Assembly (NCBI RefSeq): GCF_007829955.1
Contig: NZ_VIWX01000007.1
Location: 248,001 to 312,000, forward strand
DNA: 64,000 nt
Direction: 5' to 3'
Origin: Saccharopolyspora dendranthemae
GTDB lineage: Bacteria; Actinomycetota; Actinomycetes; Mycobacteriales; Pseudonocardiaceae
Within the stretch, counting starts at the first letter, position 1. Each line of letters starts with the position of its first letter. The notes beneath the pieces were generated by a model. The model saw nothing but the letters and a program-made list of their open reading frames with translations, ran no database searches and was not told the origin of the DNA. Positions 1-9,081 of this stretch are shown here, piece after piece. The translations under genes and the position numbers were made by a program.

Positions 1-1
1 G

Positions 2-127
2 TTCGTGGTCACCCACCAGAACCCGAGCTTGGTCTCCGGCCTCCTGCCGGAGCACCGGCTGAGCACGATGCGGCTGTCCGCGCACCCCGACGCCCCCGCG
101 TTCGCCGGCCGCCTCCTGGAGGTTTGA
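2..127 (+). CDS. C-terminal fragment, probable ABC transporter ATP-binding protein
   Basis: The window opens inside a forward frame that runs 41 codons to a TGA at 125-127. The visible tail begins FVVTHQNPSL and ends GRLLEV. The VTH near its start resembles the switch-histidine strand of an ABC ATPase. YhgE/Pip genes in actinomycetes often follow such an ATPase gene, so this is the likely identity, but too little is visible to prove it. The stop sits just before the next gene's ATG, which suggests an operon. Confidence 0.5.
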   Translation, partial: FVVTHQNPSLVSGLLPEHRLSTMRLSAHPDAPAFAGRLLEV

Positions 128-132
128 GGGAA

Positions 133-2184
133 ATGCTGAACCCGTTCACGAACGCGAGCAGGCGCGCAGGCGGCTCGGTCGGGTGGCGCACCTGGACCGG
201 CTTGGTGCTCGTGCCGGTGCTCATCGTCGGTGTGCTGGCCTGGGCCTTCTGGGCACCGATGTCCGAGCACGGCGCTGCCAAGGTCGCCGTGGTCAACAAC
301 GACGAACCCGCGACGATCAACGGCCAGATGGCCCCGCTCGGCCGCGAGATGGCCGCGAAGCTGGTCAACAGCACCGATTCCGGCTACTCGTGGGAGATGA
401 CCGACACCGATGACGCCGAGGAGGGCCTGAGCGAAGGCCGCTTCTCGGCCGCGGTGATCATCCCGCCGCGGTTCTCCCAGAACGCCGCCTCGGCCATGAC
501 CGGTGAGCCGCTGGACGCCACCCGCGCCGGCATCCAGGTGAAGACCTCGCCCGCGGCAGCGCCCGCCGACGCCGCCGCCGTCTCGGCCGCGGCCCGGGAC
601 AGCGTGTCGGTGTTCAACAAGCAGATCCTCGAGCAGCTGCTCGACGGCTTCTACGGCGGCTTCACCGAGATGCACGACCAGCTCGGCACGGCTGCCGACG
701 GCGCGAACAAGCTCGCCGACGGCAGCGGCCAGCTCGCCGACGGCGTCGGTCAGCTCTCCACCGGTGTCGGTCAGCTGACCGGCGGCACCGGTCAGCTCGC
801 CGACGGCGGGAACCAGCTGGCGGGCGGCACCGAGCAGCTCGCGGGCGGTGTCTCGCAGCTCTCCGGTGGCCTGACGCAGCTGCACCAGCAGATCCAGCAG
901 ATGCCGGCGCAGACCCAGCAGCTGGCCGACGGCGCGAAGCAGGTCGCGGCCGGAAACCGGCAGATGGCCAACACCTTCACGCCGCTGGCCGACCAGATCC
1001 TGACCGTCACCGACAAGATCCCCAGCGAGTCCAGCTCGCTCGACGGGCTGCAGAAGATCGTCGACCAGTGCCCGCCGGAAGGCGCGACCATCGACCTGTG
1101 CTCCAAGCTGCGCGACGAGGTCGAGCGGCTCAGCCAGCAGCAGGGCGCGCTGGACTCGGTCAAGGAGCAGATCCAGAAGCCCGCTCGCGACCTCCGCGAC
1201 GGGATGCAGGGACTGGCCTACGGATCCGAGCAGGTCGCCAACGGCAACCAGATGCTCGCCGACAAGTCCGGCGAGCTCGTCGCGGGCATCGGCCAGCTCG
1301 CCCAGGGCGGGCAGCAGCTCGACGGCGGTGCGCAGCAGCTCTCCGGGGGAGCGCGGCAGCTCTCCGACGGGCTCAACCAGTTCAACGGCGCCTCGCAGCA
1401 GCTCGGCACCGGTGTGCAGGCGCTGGCCGACGGCAGCAGGCAGGTCGCCGACGGCAACCGCCAGTTCGCGGACCAGATCGCGCCCGCGGGCGACAAGCTC
1501 CCCAGCTACTCCGACGAGGAGCGCGAGCACCTCAAGACGGTGGCCTCCAGCCCCGCCGCGCTGGAGTCGAACCTACCGGGCTTCGGCAAGTCGCTGATCG
1601 CGCTGCTGGTGGCCGTCGCGTTCTGGACCGCGGCGATGGGCGTCTACGCGGTGACCCGGGCGGTTCCGGCCGATGCCGCGACCTCGCGCCGCTCCACCTG
1701 GAACCTGGTGTTCGGCTCGGTGCTTCCCGGAGCCGCCGTGGCCGGGATCGGATCCGTGCTGGTGAGCACGGTCCTGGCGCCGTTCCTCGGACTCGGGTTC
1801 GGCGGTTGGGCGGCGTTCACGGGCGTGACGCTGCTGGCGGCGCTGGCGTTCGTGGTGGTCAACCAGGCGCTGATCGCGGTGTTCGGCAGCGTCGGGCGGA
1901 TCATCTCGATCGCGGTGCTCGTGCTGGCCGCCGCCACCGGGGTGGTCTCGACGGTGCCCGGATTCCTCCGCGACATCAGCGGTCTGCTGCCGACGCAGGG
2001 CGCGGTGCAAGCGCTCTCGGCCATCGTCACCGGGAGCGGCGGTGCCGCCGGCGGGGTGCTGCAGCTGGTGGCCTGGCTGGTGGCCGGGGCGCTGATCTTC
2101 GCCCTGGCGGTCGACCGAGCTCGCGTCGTCCCGTCGCGGCAGTTCCGGCGCCGACGTGTTCCGGGAACCCGTCCGGCCTGGTGA
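133..2184 (+). CDS. YhgE/Pip-family membrane protein
   Basis: 683-residue protein of the YhgE/Pip (phage infection protein-like, ABC-2-related) family. One N-terminal membrane helix (about residues 20-45) is followed by a long extracytoplasmic region and about five helices in the last 180 residues. The middle holds two blocks of short repeats of the type QLADG/QLSGG (about 190-250 and 370-440), typical of the family and probably rod-like. The ATG at 133 is chosen because GGAGG at 118-122 gives a 10-nt spacer; a TTG at 124 would be too close. The family is linked to export or cell-envelope roles; the substrate is unknown. A strong hairpin follows. Confidence 0.85.
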   Translation: MLNPFTNASRRAGGSVGWRTWTGLVLVPVLIVGVLAWAFWAPMSEHGAAKVAVVNNDEPATINGQMAPLGREMAAKLVNSTDSGYSWEMTDTDDAEEGLSEGRFSAAVIIPPRFSQNAASAMTGEPLDATRAGIQVKTSPAAAPADAAAVSAAARDSVSVFNKQILEQLLDGFYGGFTEMHDQLGTAADGANKLADGSGQLADGVGQLSTGVGQLTGGTGQLADGGNQLAGGTEQLAGGVSQLSGGLTQLHQQIQQMPAQTQQLADGAKQVAAGNRQMANTFTPLADQILTVTDKIPSESSSLDGLQKIVDQCPPEGATIDLCSKLRDEVERLSQQQGALDSVKEQIQKPARDLRDGMQGLAYGSEQVANGNQMLADKSGELVAGIGQLAQGGQQLDGGAQQLSGGARQLSDGLNQFNGASQQLGTGVQALADGSRQVADGNRQFADQIAPAGDKLPSYSDEEREHLKTVASSPAALESNLPGFGKSLIALLVAVAFWTAAMGVYAVTRAVPADAATSRRSTWNLVFGSVLPGAAVAGIGSVLVSTVLAPFLGLGFGGWAAFTGVTLLAALAFVVVNQALIAVFGSVGRIISIAVLVLAAATGVVSTVPGFLRDISGLLPTQGAVQALSAIVTGSGGAAGGVLQLVAWLVAGALIFALAVDRARVVPSRQFRRRRVPGTRPAW

Positions 2185-2193
2185 TCTCGTGCC

Positions 2194-2231
2194 GCGGGGG
2201 TGGGAGTTCCAGCCGGAACTCCCACCCCCGC
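2194..2231 (+). terminator. Hairpin terminator after the YhgE gene
   Basis: Perfect 17-bp stem with a 4-nt AGCC loop, starting 9 nt after the stop codon. There is no T-run, as is common for high-GC actinomycete terminators. Confidence 0.75.
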
Positions 2232-2294
2232 TGTCATGTGCGTGCCCGGATGATCTGAAAGCGATGCGAAAGAACCTGAGCTCAGCATCGCGGC

Positions 2295-3074
2295 ATGACG
2301 AGTGCGAAGTCGAAGTACCTGCTGACCTCGGCCGGTGACCTGGGGCTCGAGCAGCTGATCTGCCTGTCCGAACTGCTCGACGACGACTCCACCCGGGTGC
2401 TCGGGGAGATCGCCCAGCCCGGATGGCGGTGCCTGGACGTCGGGTCGGGGCTGGGGACCGTCGCGAACTGGCTCGCGGAGCGCACGGGCGACGTCGTCGC
2501 CGTCGACCTGCACCCCGACCACATCCGGTCGCGGCCCGGCCTGGAGGTCCGCCGCCACGACATCCGGGACGGCGCGCCCGGCGGGCCCTTCGACCTCATC
2601 CACGTGCGGATGGTGCTCCTGCACCTGTCGGAGCGGGAGGAGGTCTTGCGGCAGCTCATCGATTCATTGAAACCTGGCGGATGGTTGGTGGACAGCGAGT
2701 TCATCGGGCCGCCGCTGCAGGTCGTCGCCGAGACCGAGCCCGGAGACGGCGAGCTGTTCAACGAGGTCGTGGGGATGTGCTGCAACCGGATCGGAGTCGC
2801 CAGCGGGATCTCCTACACGTGGGCCGAGGAGGTCGACTCCCAGCTCGTGGCGGCCGGGCTCGCCGAGGTGCGCAGCCGGCGGTTCGAGCAGACCTTCACC
2901 GGTGGCGACGCGGGCGGCCGGCTCTTCCGCTGCTACATCGACCAGCTGGAAACCCGGCTGCTCGCCGAGGGGATCACCGCAGCGGAACTCGCGAGGTTCC
3001 GGGACGTGGTGCTCGATCCCCGGTTTCGCGCGTGGATGTTCACCAACGTCGTGTCGATGGGCCGGAAGCCCTGA
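2295..3074 (+). CDS. Class I SAM-dependent methyltransferase
   Basis: 259 residues with a Rossmann methyltransferase core: motif I LDVGSGLGT at about residue 50, an acidic VAVDL strand after it, and a FDLIHVRMVLLHL segment typical of motif IV/post-I of UbiE-like enzymes. The C-terminal half is variable and probably binds the substrate, which cannot be named. The gene stands alone: a hairpin precedes it and another separates it from the convergent aldehyde dehydrogenase. The ATG has only a weak upstream purine tract, so the start is moderately sure. Confidence 0.8.
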   Translation: MTSAKSKYLLTSAGDLGLEQLICLSELLDDDSTRVLGEIAQPGWRCLDVGSGLGTVANWLAERTGDVVAVDLHPDHIRSRPGLEVRRHDIRDGAPGGPFDLIHVRMVLLHLSEREEVLRQLIDSLKPGGWLVDSEFIGPPLQVVAETEPGDGELFNEVVGMCCNRIGVASGISYTWAEEVDSQLVAAGLAEVRSRRFEQTFTGGDAGGRLFRCYIDQLETRLLAEGITAAELARFRDVVLDPRFRAWMFTNVVSMGRKP

Positions 3075-3075
3075 C

Positions 3076-3119
3076 GCGATCACCGCCGCGACCGGGACTT
3101 CGATCGCGGCGGTGATCGC
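3076..3119. terminator. Bidirectional terminator between convergent genes
   Basis: Perfect 16-bp inverted repeat (arms 3076-3091 and 3104-3119) with a 12-nt loop, placed between the stops of the methyltransferase (+) and aldehyde dehydrogenase (-). Confidence 0.75.
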
Positions 3120-3130
3120 GCAGGGGTGCC

Positions 3131-4666
3131 TCAGGACAGCAGCTTGCGGATGAACTTGTTGCCGAATCCGTACTGGATCAGGCCGTCGACGTTGCGGATC
3201 GTCTTGTCGGTGTAGGGGTACCAGACGCTCTCGTTGTTCGACTTCCCGCGAGTGAGCAGGATCGGCTGCGCGTGGGTGAAACCGCGCAGCGAGTCCGGGC
3301 CGTTGACCTGCCCGATACCGCTGTCCTTGCGCCCGCCGAAGGGTGCTTCCGGGACGCCGTAGATGACCGCGGCGTCGTTGTGCACGACCGAACCGGTCTT
3401 GAGCTGTCCGCCGATGCGTTCGGCTTTCGCCGCGTCCTTCGTGAAAACGCTTCCGCCCAGCCCGTACTGGCAGTCGTTGGCGCGCCGGATCGCTTCGTCC
3501 TCGTCGCGGACCCGCATCACCGTGGCGACCGGGCCGAAGGTCTCCTCGGTCATCAGCTCCATCTCGTGGGTGGCGTTGACGACCACCGTGGGCTGGAAGA
3601 ACAGGCCCTCGCCGTCCGCGCGGGACCCGCCGACCAGCACCTGGGCTCCCTTGGCCTTCGCGTCCTCCAGGTGGCTGCTGACGACGTCCATCTGGCCGTC
3701 GAAGAACAGCGGGCCCACGTCGCCGTCCTCGGAGCCGTAGCGCAGCTTCGAGACCTTCTCCTGCAGCAACCGGACGAACTCGTCGGCCACCGACTCCACG
3801 ACGTAGATCCGCTCGACGCTCAGGCACACCTGGCCGGAGTTGAACATCGACAGGTACGCGGCCCCCGAAGCGGCGCGCTCCAGGTCGGCGTCGTCGCAGA
3901 CGATCATCGCGTCCTTGCCGCCGAGCTCCAGGGTGTAGGGCGTGAGCTTCTTCGCGCAGGCCGAGGCGATCGCGCGGCCGGTCTTGACGCTGCCGGTGAA
4001 GGAGATCTTGTCAACAGCCCCGTCCACCAGCGCCGCACCGGTCTCGCCGTCGCCGTGCACGCACTGCAGCACGTCGGTCGGCACACCAGCTTCGTGCAGC
4101 ACCTTCACCGCGAGCTCACCGGAACGCGGGGTGACCTCGGAAGGCTTGAGCACCACCGAGTTCCCCGCCAGCAGCGCCTGCACGACGGGGTTCAGCGACA
4201 GCACGAACGGCGCGTTCCACGGCGTGATCACGCCGACGACGCCCAGGGGCTGGTACTTGATGCGCAGCTTCTTCATCGGCAGCAGGTAGCCGTGCAGCCT
4301 GCGCTTCTCGTCGCGCAGCGACTTCGGCGCGCGCTTGCACCAGAAGTTGACGAAGTCGCAGGCCGGGACGACCTCGATCGTCAGCGCTTCGGCGCGGGGC
4401 TTGCCCGTCTCGGCGCGAACCTGCTCGACGATCTCGTCGCGCCGCCGCACCAGCACGTCGACCGCGTTGCGCAGGATCCGGGCGCGCTCGGAGACCGGTC
4501 GCGCCGCCCACTCGTCCTGGGCCTTGCGGGCGCGCTCGATCGCTGCGTCGACCTCGGCCTTGGTGCTGACCTCCAGGTCACCGACGTGATGGCGGTCCAC
4601 CGGATTGCTCAGGGAGAGACGCCGCCGCCCGTCTTCCGCGGCCGGCTGCGACTTCACGATTGCCAT
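3131..4666 (-). CDS. Aldehyde dehydrogenase
   Basis: 511-residue NAD(P)-dependent aldehyde dehydrogenase. Visible motifs in order: PWNAPF, FTGSVKTGR at the cofactor site, ELGGKDA with the general-base Glu, and FNSGQVC with the catalytic Cys, then EETFGPV. The ATG at 4666 has AAGGA about 8 nt upstream and lies 11 nt after the P450 stop, so the two form an operon transcribed P450 first. An aldehyde made by side-chain alcohol oxidation of a steroid or similar terpenoid is a reasonable substrate, but this is inference from the neighbour only. Confidence 0.88.
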   Translation of the reverse strand: MAIVKSQPAAEDGRRRLSLSNPVDRHHVGDLEVSTKAEVDAAIERARKAQDEWAARPVSERARILRNAVDVLVRRRDEIVEQVRAETGKPRAEALTIEVVPACDFVNFWCKRAPKSLRDEKRRLHGYLLPMKKLRIKYQPLGVVGVITPWNAPFVLSLNPVVQALLAGNSVVLKPSEVTPRSGELAVKVLHEAGVPTDVLQCVHGDGETGAALVDGAVDKISFTGSVKTGRAIASACAKKLTPYTLELGGKDAMIVCDDADLERAASGAAYLSMFNSGQVCLSVERIYVVESVADEFVRLLQEKVSKLRYGSEDGDVGPLFFDGQMDVVSSHLEDAKAKGAQVLVGGSRADGEGLFFQPTVVVNATHEMELMTEETFGPVATVMRVRDEDEAIRRANDCQYGLGGSVFTKDAAKAERIGGQLKTGSVVHNDAAVIYGVPEAPFGGRKDSGIGQVNGPDSLRGFTHAQPILLTRGKSNNESVWYPYTDKTIRNVDGLIQYGFGNKFIRKLLS

Positions 4667-4677
4667 GCGGAATCCTT

Positions 4678-5961
4678 CTACTCGTAGCTGACTTGCCAGT
4701 GCTTGATGCCGTTGATGAAGCTGGATCGCAGCCGTTCGGGCTCGGCGACCTGCCGCAGGTTCGGCAGCACGTCGGCGATGGCGTTGAAGATCAGGTCCAG
4801 CTGCAGCCTGGCGAGGTTCGCGCCCACGCAGTAGTGCGCTCCGGTGCCGCCGAATCCCAAGTGCGGGTTGGGGTCTCGCAAGACGTCGAAGCGGAACGGG
4901 TCGGAGAAGACGTCCTCGTCGAAGTTCGCCGAGCTGTAGAACAGCCCGATCCGCTCGCCCTCGCGGATGAGCTGGCCGCTGATCTCGACGTCCTCGGTGG
5001 CGGTGCGCTGGAACGAGGTCACCGGGGTGGCCCACCGGACGATCTCGTCGGGAGCCGTGGCGGGACGCCGCTCCCGGTAGATCTCCCACTGGTCGGGGTT
5101 GTCCACGAAGGCCTTCATGCCGTGCGTCGTGGCGTTGCGGGTGGTCTCGTTGCCCGCGACCGCCAGCAGGATCACGAAGAACCCGAACTCGTCGGAGCTC
5201 AGGGACTGGCCGTCGACGTCGGCCGCGACCAGCTTGGACACGATGTCGTCCATCGGGCAGGCGCGCTTCTCCTCGGCCATGGTCATCGCGTAGCCGAGCA
5301 CTTCGGCGGCCGCGGCCACCGGGTCGCCGAACTCCGGGTCGTCGAAGTTGAGCATCTGGTTGGACCAGTCGAAGAGGTTCTTGCGGTCGTCCTGCGGCAC
5401 GCCGAGCAGCTCGGCGATGGCCTGCAGCGGGAGCTCGCAGGCGACCTGCTCGACGAAGTCACCTCCGCCCTGCTCGCGGGCCTCGGTCACGATGTCCTGG
5501 GCGCGTTCGGTCAGCGCGGCGCGCAGGCTCTCCACCGCGCGCGGGGTGAAGCCCTTGTTGATGATCGAGCGGATCTTGGTGTGCTTCGGCGGGTCCATGT
5601 TGACCAGCATCGTGCGGATCGCCTCGAACGCCTCCGGCGTGGTGTAGCCGGGGAAGCGGATGATCGCGCCGTTGGCCTCGGAGGAGTAGAGCTTCGCGTC
5701 GCGGGAGATCTCCCGGATGTCCGCGTGCCTGGTGACGACCCAGAACCCGCCGTCGTCGTAGGGCGCGTCCATGCCGTCGGTCTGCGCGTTCCACCAGACG
5801 GGCGCTGTCCTGCGCAGTGAGTTGAACTCGTCGACCGGGGTCCGCTGGGCCCACAGCCCAGGGTCGGAGAAGTCGAGTCCGGCCGGGATCGTTGGGTCAG
5901 GCACCGTTGCCTCCTCGCGGATCGCGGGGTTGATCACGTTCGGCTTGCCGAAGCGCGTCAT
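4678..5961 (-). CDS. Cytochrome P450, CYP125-like steroid side-chain hydroxylase
   Basis: 427-residue P450. The I-helix AGNETTRN, the EIVRWATPV region and the heme-binding loop GFGGTGAHYCVGANLAR are all intact. Long stretches (FDFSDP-type start, GFTPRAVE, ELPLQAIAELLGVPQDDR, EFGFFVILLAVAGNETTRN, ERLRSSFINGIKHWQV) match my memory of M. tuberculosis CYP125, which oxidises cholesterol at C26/27. The ATG at 5961 gives the family length, and a TTGCCT-N17-TACGGT promoter ending 8 nt upstream fits a leaderless mRNA. A GTG at 5904 with GAGGAGG upstream is the alternative start. It is co-transcribed with the aldehyde dehydrogenase and divergent from a TetR gene. Confidence 0.85.
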   Translation of the reverse strand: MTRFGKPNVINPAIREEATVPDPTIPAGLDFSDPGLWAQRTPVDEFNSLRRTAPVWWNAQTDGMDAPYDDGGFWVVTRHADIREISRDAKLYSSEANGAIIRFPGYTTPEAFEAIRTMLVNMDPPKHTKIRSIINKGFTPRAVESLRAALTERAQDIVTEAREQGGGDFVEQVACELPLQAIAELLGVPQDDRKNLFDWSNQMLNFDDPEFGDPVAAAAEVLGYAMTMAEEKRACPMDDIVSKLVAADVDGQSLSSDEFGFFVILLAVAGNETTRNATTHGMKAFVDNPDQWEIYRERRPATAPDEIVRWATPVTSFQRTATEDVEISGQLIREGERIGLFYSSANFDEDVFSDPFRFDVLRDPNPHLGFGGTGAHYCVGANLARLQLDLIFNAIADVLPNLRQVAEPERLRSSFINGIKHWQVSYE

Positions 5962-5966
5962 ACAGA

Positions 5967-5998
5967 CATACCGTAGATGTATGATTGTCAGGAGGCAA
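5967..5998. promoter_or_regulatory. Divergent P450/TetR promoter with palindromic operator
   Basis: CATAC-N7-GTATG palindrome at 5967-5983. On the minus strand it overlaps a TACGGT -10 (5975-5970) placed 17 nt from TTGCCT (5998-5993). On the plus strand TATGAT at 5980-5985 is a candidate -10 for the TetR gene. A repressor bound here would shut both promoters. Confidence 0.5.
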
Positions 5999-6645
5999 TG
6001 GGCAGCGTCGCAGGTCCGCTCGGCCATACTCGAGTCATGAAACGACCGGCGTGGAACGGTGCGCCGCCGCGTGACGGCGAGGAGGCCAAGGCCCGCATCA
6101 TCGATGCGGCGATGCGGTGCATCGACCGGCACGGTCCGGGCAAGACGAGCCTCTCGGACGTGGCGGGCGAGCTGGGAGTCATCCGCCAGACCGTCTACCG
6201 CTACTTCCCGAGCACCGAAGAGCTGTTCATCGCGGTCGGCTACGCCGCGCTCAACAGCTTCCTGGAACGGCTGGTCGCGCAGCTCGTCGGCCGCCGCGAT
6301 CCTGCGGACGTCATCGTCGAAGCCATGGCCTACTCCATCGAGCAGGTCCCCCAGGACCCCTACCTCGGGCTCTTCCTCGACCTGGGCAGGCCGGACGCCT
6401 TCTCGCGCGGCGCCACCTCGGTGCGCGCCTTCGACGCCTGCCGGGTCGCCTTCTCGCGCACCGAGGTCGACTGGGACGAACTGGGGCTCTCCGGCGAGGA
6501 GTTCACCGAACTGCTCGAATTCCTGCTGCGCGTGCTGCTGTCGTTCGTCAACGACCCGCTGCCCGGCCGGAGCGGTGACGATCTCCGCGCGTTCCTCCGC
6601 CGCTGGCTCACCCCTGCCATCCAGGCCTCCGTCCCGACCGCGTAG
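5998..6645 (+). CDS. TetR-family regulator beside the P450 operon
   Basis: 215-residue TetR protein. The N-terminal HTH is clear: ARIIDAAMRCIDRHG, TSLSDVAGELGVIRQTVYRYFPSTEELF. The ligand-binding C-terminus is not diagnostic. ATG 5998 is the first in-frame ATG after a TATGAT -10; an ATG at 6037 (202 residues, starting MKRPAW) also works and neither has an ideal ribosome site. Divergence from the CYP125-like operon and the shared palindrome make it the likely local repressor of that operon. The operator does not resemble KstR or KstR2 sites as I know them. Confidence 0.8.
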   Translation: MGSVAGPLGHTRVMKRPAWNGAPPRDGEEAKARIIDAAMRCIDRHGPGKTSLSDVAGELGVIRQTVYRYFPSTEELFIAVGYAALNSFLERLVAQLVGRRDPADVIVEAMAYSIEQVPQDPYLGLFLDLGRPDAFSRGATSVRAFDACRVAFSRTEVDWDELGLSGEEFTELLEFLLRVLLSFVNDPLPGRSGDDLRAFLRRWLTPAIQASVPTA

Positions 6646-6745
6646 GCGTCCGCGTGCGGAGGCCGATCCGCCGTTTTCGCTGCTTGGCTTGCTGGGACCG
6701 CCTACCTGGTCTTACGTTGCGGGCACGCTAGGGACGGGGTCGGCC

Positions 6746-8779
6746 ATGGACCACAACGAGAGCGAACCCTGGGCGGTGCAGGCGGGTGCGCAGAAGATCC
6801 TCGCCGCCGAGGACATGAGGGACTACGCGATCTTCGCCCTCGACGCGGAGGGGTACGTCGCCAGTTGGAACCCGGGGGCCGCCCGGCTCGGCGGCTACGA
6901 GTCCCCCGAGGTCATCGGACGCCACTTCTCGCTGTTCTACCCGCCTGAGCAGGTCGCCGTGGGCTACCCGGACTGGGAGCTGCAGCAGGCGGCCGACAAC
7001 GGGTTCTTCATAGACCGGGGCTGGCGAGTCAGGAAGGACGGCAGCCGGTACTGGGCGCACGTGGTGATCGCCGTGCAGCGCACTCCTGACGGTGAGCTCG
7101 ACGGGTTCATCAAGGTGGTGCGCAACGAGAGCGAGACCGCCGCCCGCGTCGAGCGGACCAAGCGCAGGATGGCCGACCTGTTCGAGCTGGCGCCGTCGGC
7201 GATCGGGCTGCTCGACGACGACGGGCGGTTCCTCGACGCCAACGGGGCTCTGTGCGACCTGCTCGGATACCGGGTCAGCGAGCTGGTGGGACGTCGCGAC
7301 GTCGATGTCCTCGCTCCCGGCGACGCCGGAGGCGGGCTGGTCACCGGGGGCACTCGCTCGACCGGTGCGCTGCTCGTCCCGCACCGGGTGCTCGCGCGGT
7401 CCGACGGTTCGCCGGTGTCCTGCCAGGTGGACAGCGCGGCGTCGGTGAGCGATGACGGCGACCGCAGCTGGATGATCACCGTCCACGACATCACCGAACA
7501 GCTCGCCCGTGCCGTGACGCTGCGCCACGAGGCGACCCACGACGAGCTGACCGGGTTGCTCAACCGGCGCGGTTTCCGGGAACGGCTCACCGAGCTGCTG
7601 CCGGTGATGGGGCCCGGGAGCCTCGCGGTGCTGTTCTGCGACCTGCACAACTTCAAGCGGGTCAACGACGCCCTCGGGCACGAGGCGGGCGACGAACTGC
7701 TGTCCGCGGTCGCGCGGCGACTGCTCGACGAGCTCCCGGAGCGCTGCGAAGCCGCTCGCTTCTACGGCGACGAGTTCGTGATCCTCTGCACGGACGTCGA
7801 AGGCGATCGCGACCTCGAATCGCTCACCGAGCACGTCTCCGGGCTGTTCCGGATGACCGTTCCGCTGCGGCGCAGGCAGGTTCACGTCTCAGCGGCGGTC
7901 GGCGTCAAGGCGGTCGAGGACCAGGACGCCGATGTGGTGGAACTGCTGCGCTCCGCCGAGTCGGCGATGCTCGACGCCCGGGTGCGCGGACAGGTCCGCT
8001 CCGGGACCGACCCCGACCAGCTCGTGCTGGAGCAGCACCTGCACGACACCCTCGCCCGCGGCGAGATCGAGCTGCACTACCAGCCGGTCGTCGACAACGA
8101 GGGGCAGGTCGTGATCGCCGAGGCGCTGCTGCGCTGGAACCACCCCGACCTCGGCCCGCTCACTCCTGACGTGGTGCTCGAAATCGCGTCGCGCGGGGAC
8201 GTGCTCGTCGAGCTCGACGCCTGCGTCCTGCGCACCGCGCTGCGAGAGGCGGTGTCCTGGCGGCGTCCCGACGGCGGGAGGGTGAAGGTGTCGGTGAACC
8301 TGACCGGCTTGCGGCCCGAGGTGCCGGGCTTCGCCGACTCCGTGCGCGCAATGATCCGCGAAACCGGGGCCGAGCCGGGCGATCTGGTCCTGGAGATGGT
8401 GGAAACCGTGTTCGCGCGCCTCGAACCCCAGCAGCTGCAGGAGATGAACGAGCTGGTCGCCGACGGCGTGCAGTTCGCGGTCGACGACTTCGGCACGGGC
8501 TACTCGTCGCTGGCGCTGCTCAAGGACCTGCCCGCCCAGATCATCAAGCTGGACCGGATGTTCGTCTCCGGCGTCGGGACCGACCCCGACGACCTCGGCA
8601 TCGCCCGCGTCATGACCGAGCTCAGCCGCACGCTGGGCCGGATGTGCATCGCGGAGGGAGTGGAGACGGCCACGCAGCACCAGCTGCTGCGCGCCGTGTC
8701 GGTCGATGCCTACCAGGGCTTCTACTTCTCGAGGCCGATCCCGCCGGAGGAGTTCCGCACTTACCTCGCGGGTCGGTGA
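6746..8779 (+). CDS. PAS-PAS-GGDEF-EAL cyclic-di-GMP protein
   Basis: 677 residues. Two PAS domains (about 25-145, ending in FIKVVRNES, and 150-255, ending in VHDITEQ), then a GGDEF domain (about 265-430) and an EAL domain (about 440-675). The GGDEF signature reads FYGDEF and no RxxD inhibitory site is visible five residues upstream. The EAL domain keeps EALLRW, NLTG, DDFGTGYSSL, KLDR and AEGVET, so it should be a c-di-GMP phosphodiesterase, with the GGDEF part perhaps regulatory. It lacks membrane helices, so a cytosolic PAS-sensed signal is likely. Start ATG 6746 has only a weak GGGG upstream. Confidence 0.85.
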   Translation: MDHNESEPWAVQAGAQKILAAEDMRDYAIFALDAEGYVASWNPGAARLGGYESPEVIGRHFSLFYPPEQVAVGYPDWELQQAADNGFFIDRGWRVRKDGSRYWAHVVIAVQRTPDGELDGFIKVVRNESETAARVERTKRRMADLFELAPSAIGLLDDDGRFLDANGALCDLLGYRVSELVGRRDVDVLAPGDAGGGLVTGGTRSTGALLVPHRVLARSDGSPVSCQVDSAASVSDDGDRSWMITVHDITEQLARAVTLRHEATHDELTGLLNRRGFRERLTELLPVMGPGSLAVLFCDLHNFKRVNDALGHEAGDELLSAVARRLLDELPERCEAARFYGDEFVILCTDVEGDRDLESLTEHVSGLFRMTVPLRRRQVHVSAAVGVKAVEDQDADVVELLRSAESAMLDARVRGQVRSGTDPDQLVLEQHLHDTLARGEIELHYQPVVDNEGQVVIAEALLRWNHPDLGPLTPDVVLEIASRGDVLVELDACVLRTALREAVSWRRPDGGRVKVSVNLTGLRPEVPGFADSVRAMIRETGAEPGDLVLEMVETVFARLEPQQLQEMNELVADGVQFAVDDFGTGYSSLALLKDLPAQIIKLDRMFVSGVGTDPDDLGIARVMTELSRTLGRMCIAEGVETATQHQLLRAVSVDAYQGFYFSRPIPPEEFRTYLAGR

Positions 8780-8812
8780 GCGGTGACGCGATGACAGGCC
8801 CTGACACGCCAC

Positions 8813-8855
8813 ACGGCGTCGGTGCCAGGCATCCCCATGCCGGCACCGACGCCGT
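8813..8855 (+). terminator. Hairpin after the GGDEF-EAL gene
   Basis: Perfect 14-bp stem (8813-8826 with 8842-8855) around a 15-nt loop, 34 nt after the stop codon. The following stretch 8910-8980 is AT-rich and carries a TCTTCCT/AGGAAGA inverted repeat (8923-8929, 8945-8951), a possible operator or promoter for the next gene. Confidence 0.6.
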
Positions 8856-9081
8856 GCCCACCCCCCCTCTGAGTGGTCTGGGCGACCTCTGCGGCCGGTG
8901 CGAAGTGTCTGTCCGGAATTTTTCTTCCTGAACTGTTTCTTCGTAGGAAGATATATCCAGGTAAGAGTCATCGCAAGCTCAGGGAATCTCTCTGCGATGC
9001 AGCTCACTCGATGTGCAGGGCCGAAGGGCCAGGGGCTTTGTCCCGTGGTGGGCGGCGCAGCAACTGCTCATCCTGGTTTTC

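Noticed and set aside
5967..5983. KstR or KstR2 operator
   Set aside because: The palindrome CATAC-N7-GTATG does not fit either motif as I know them.
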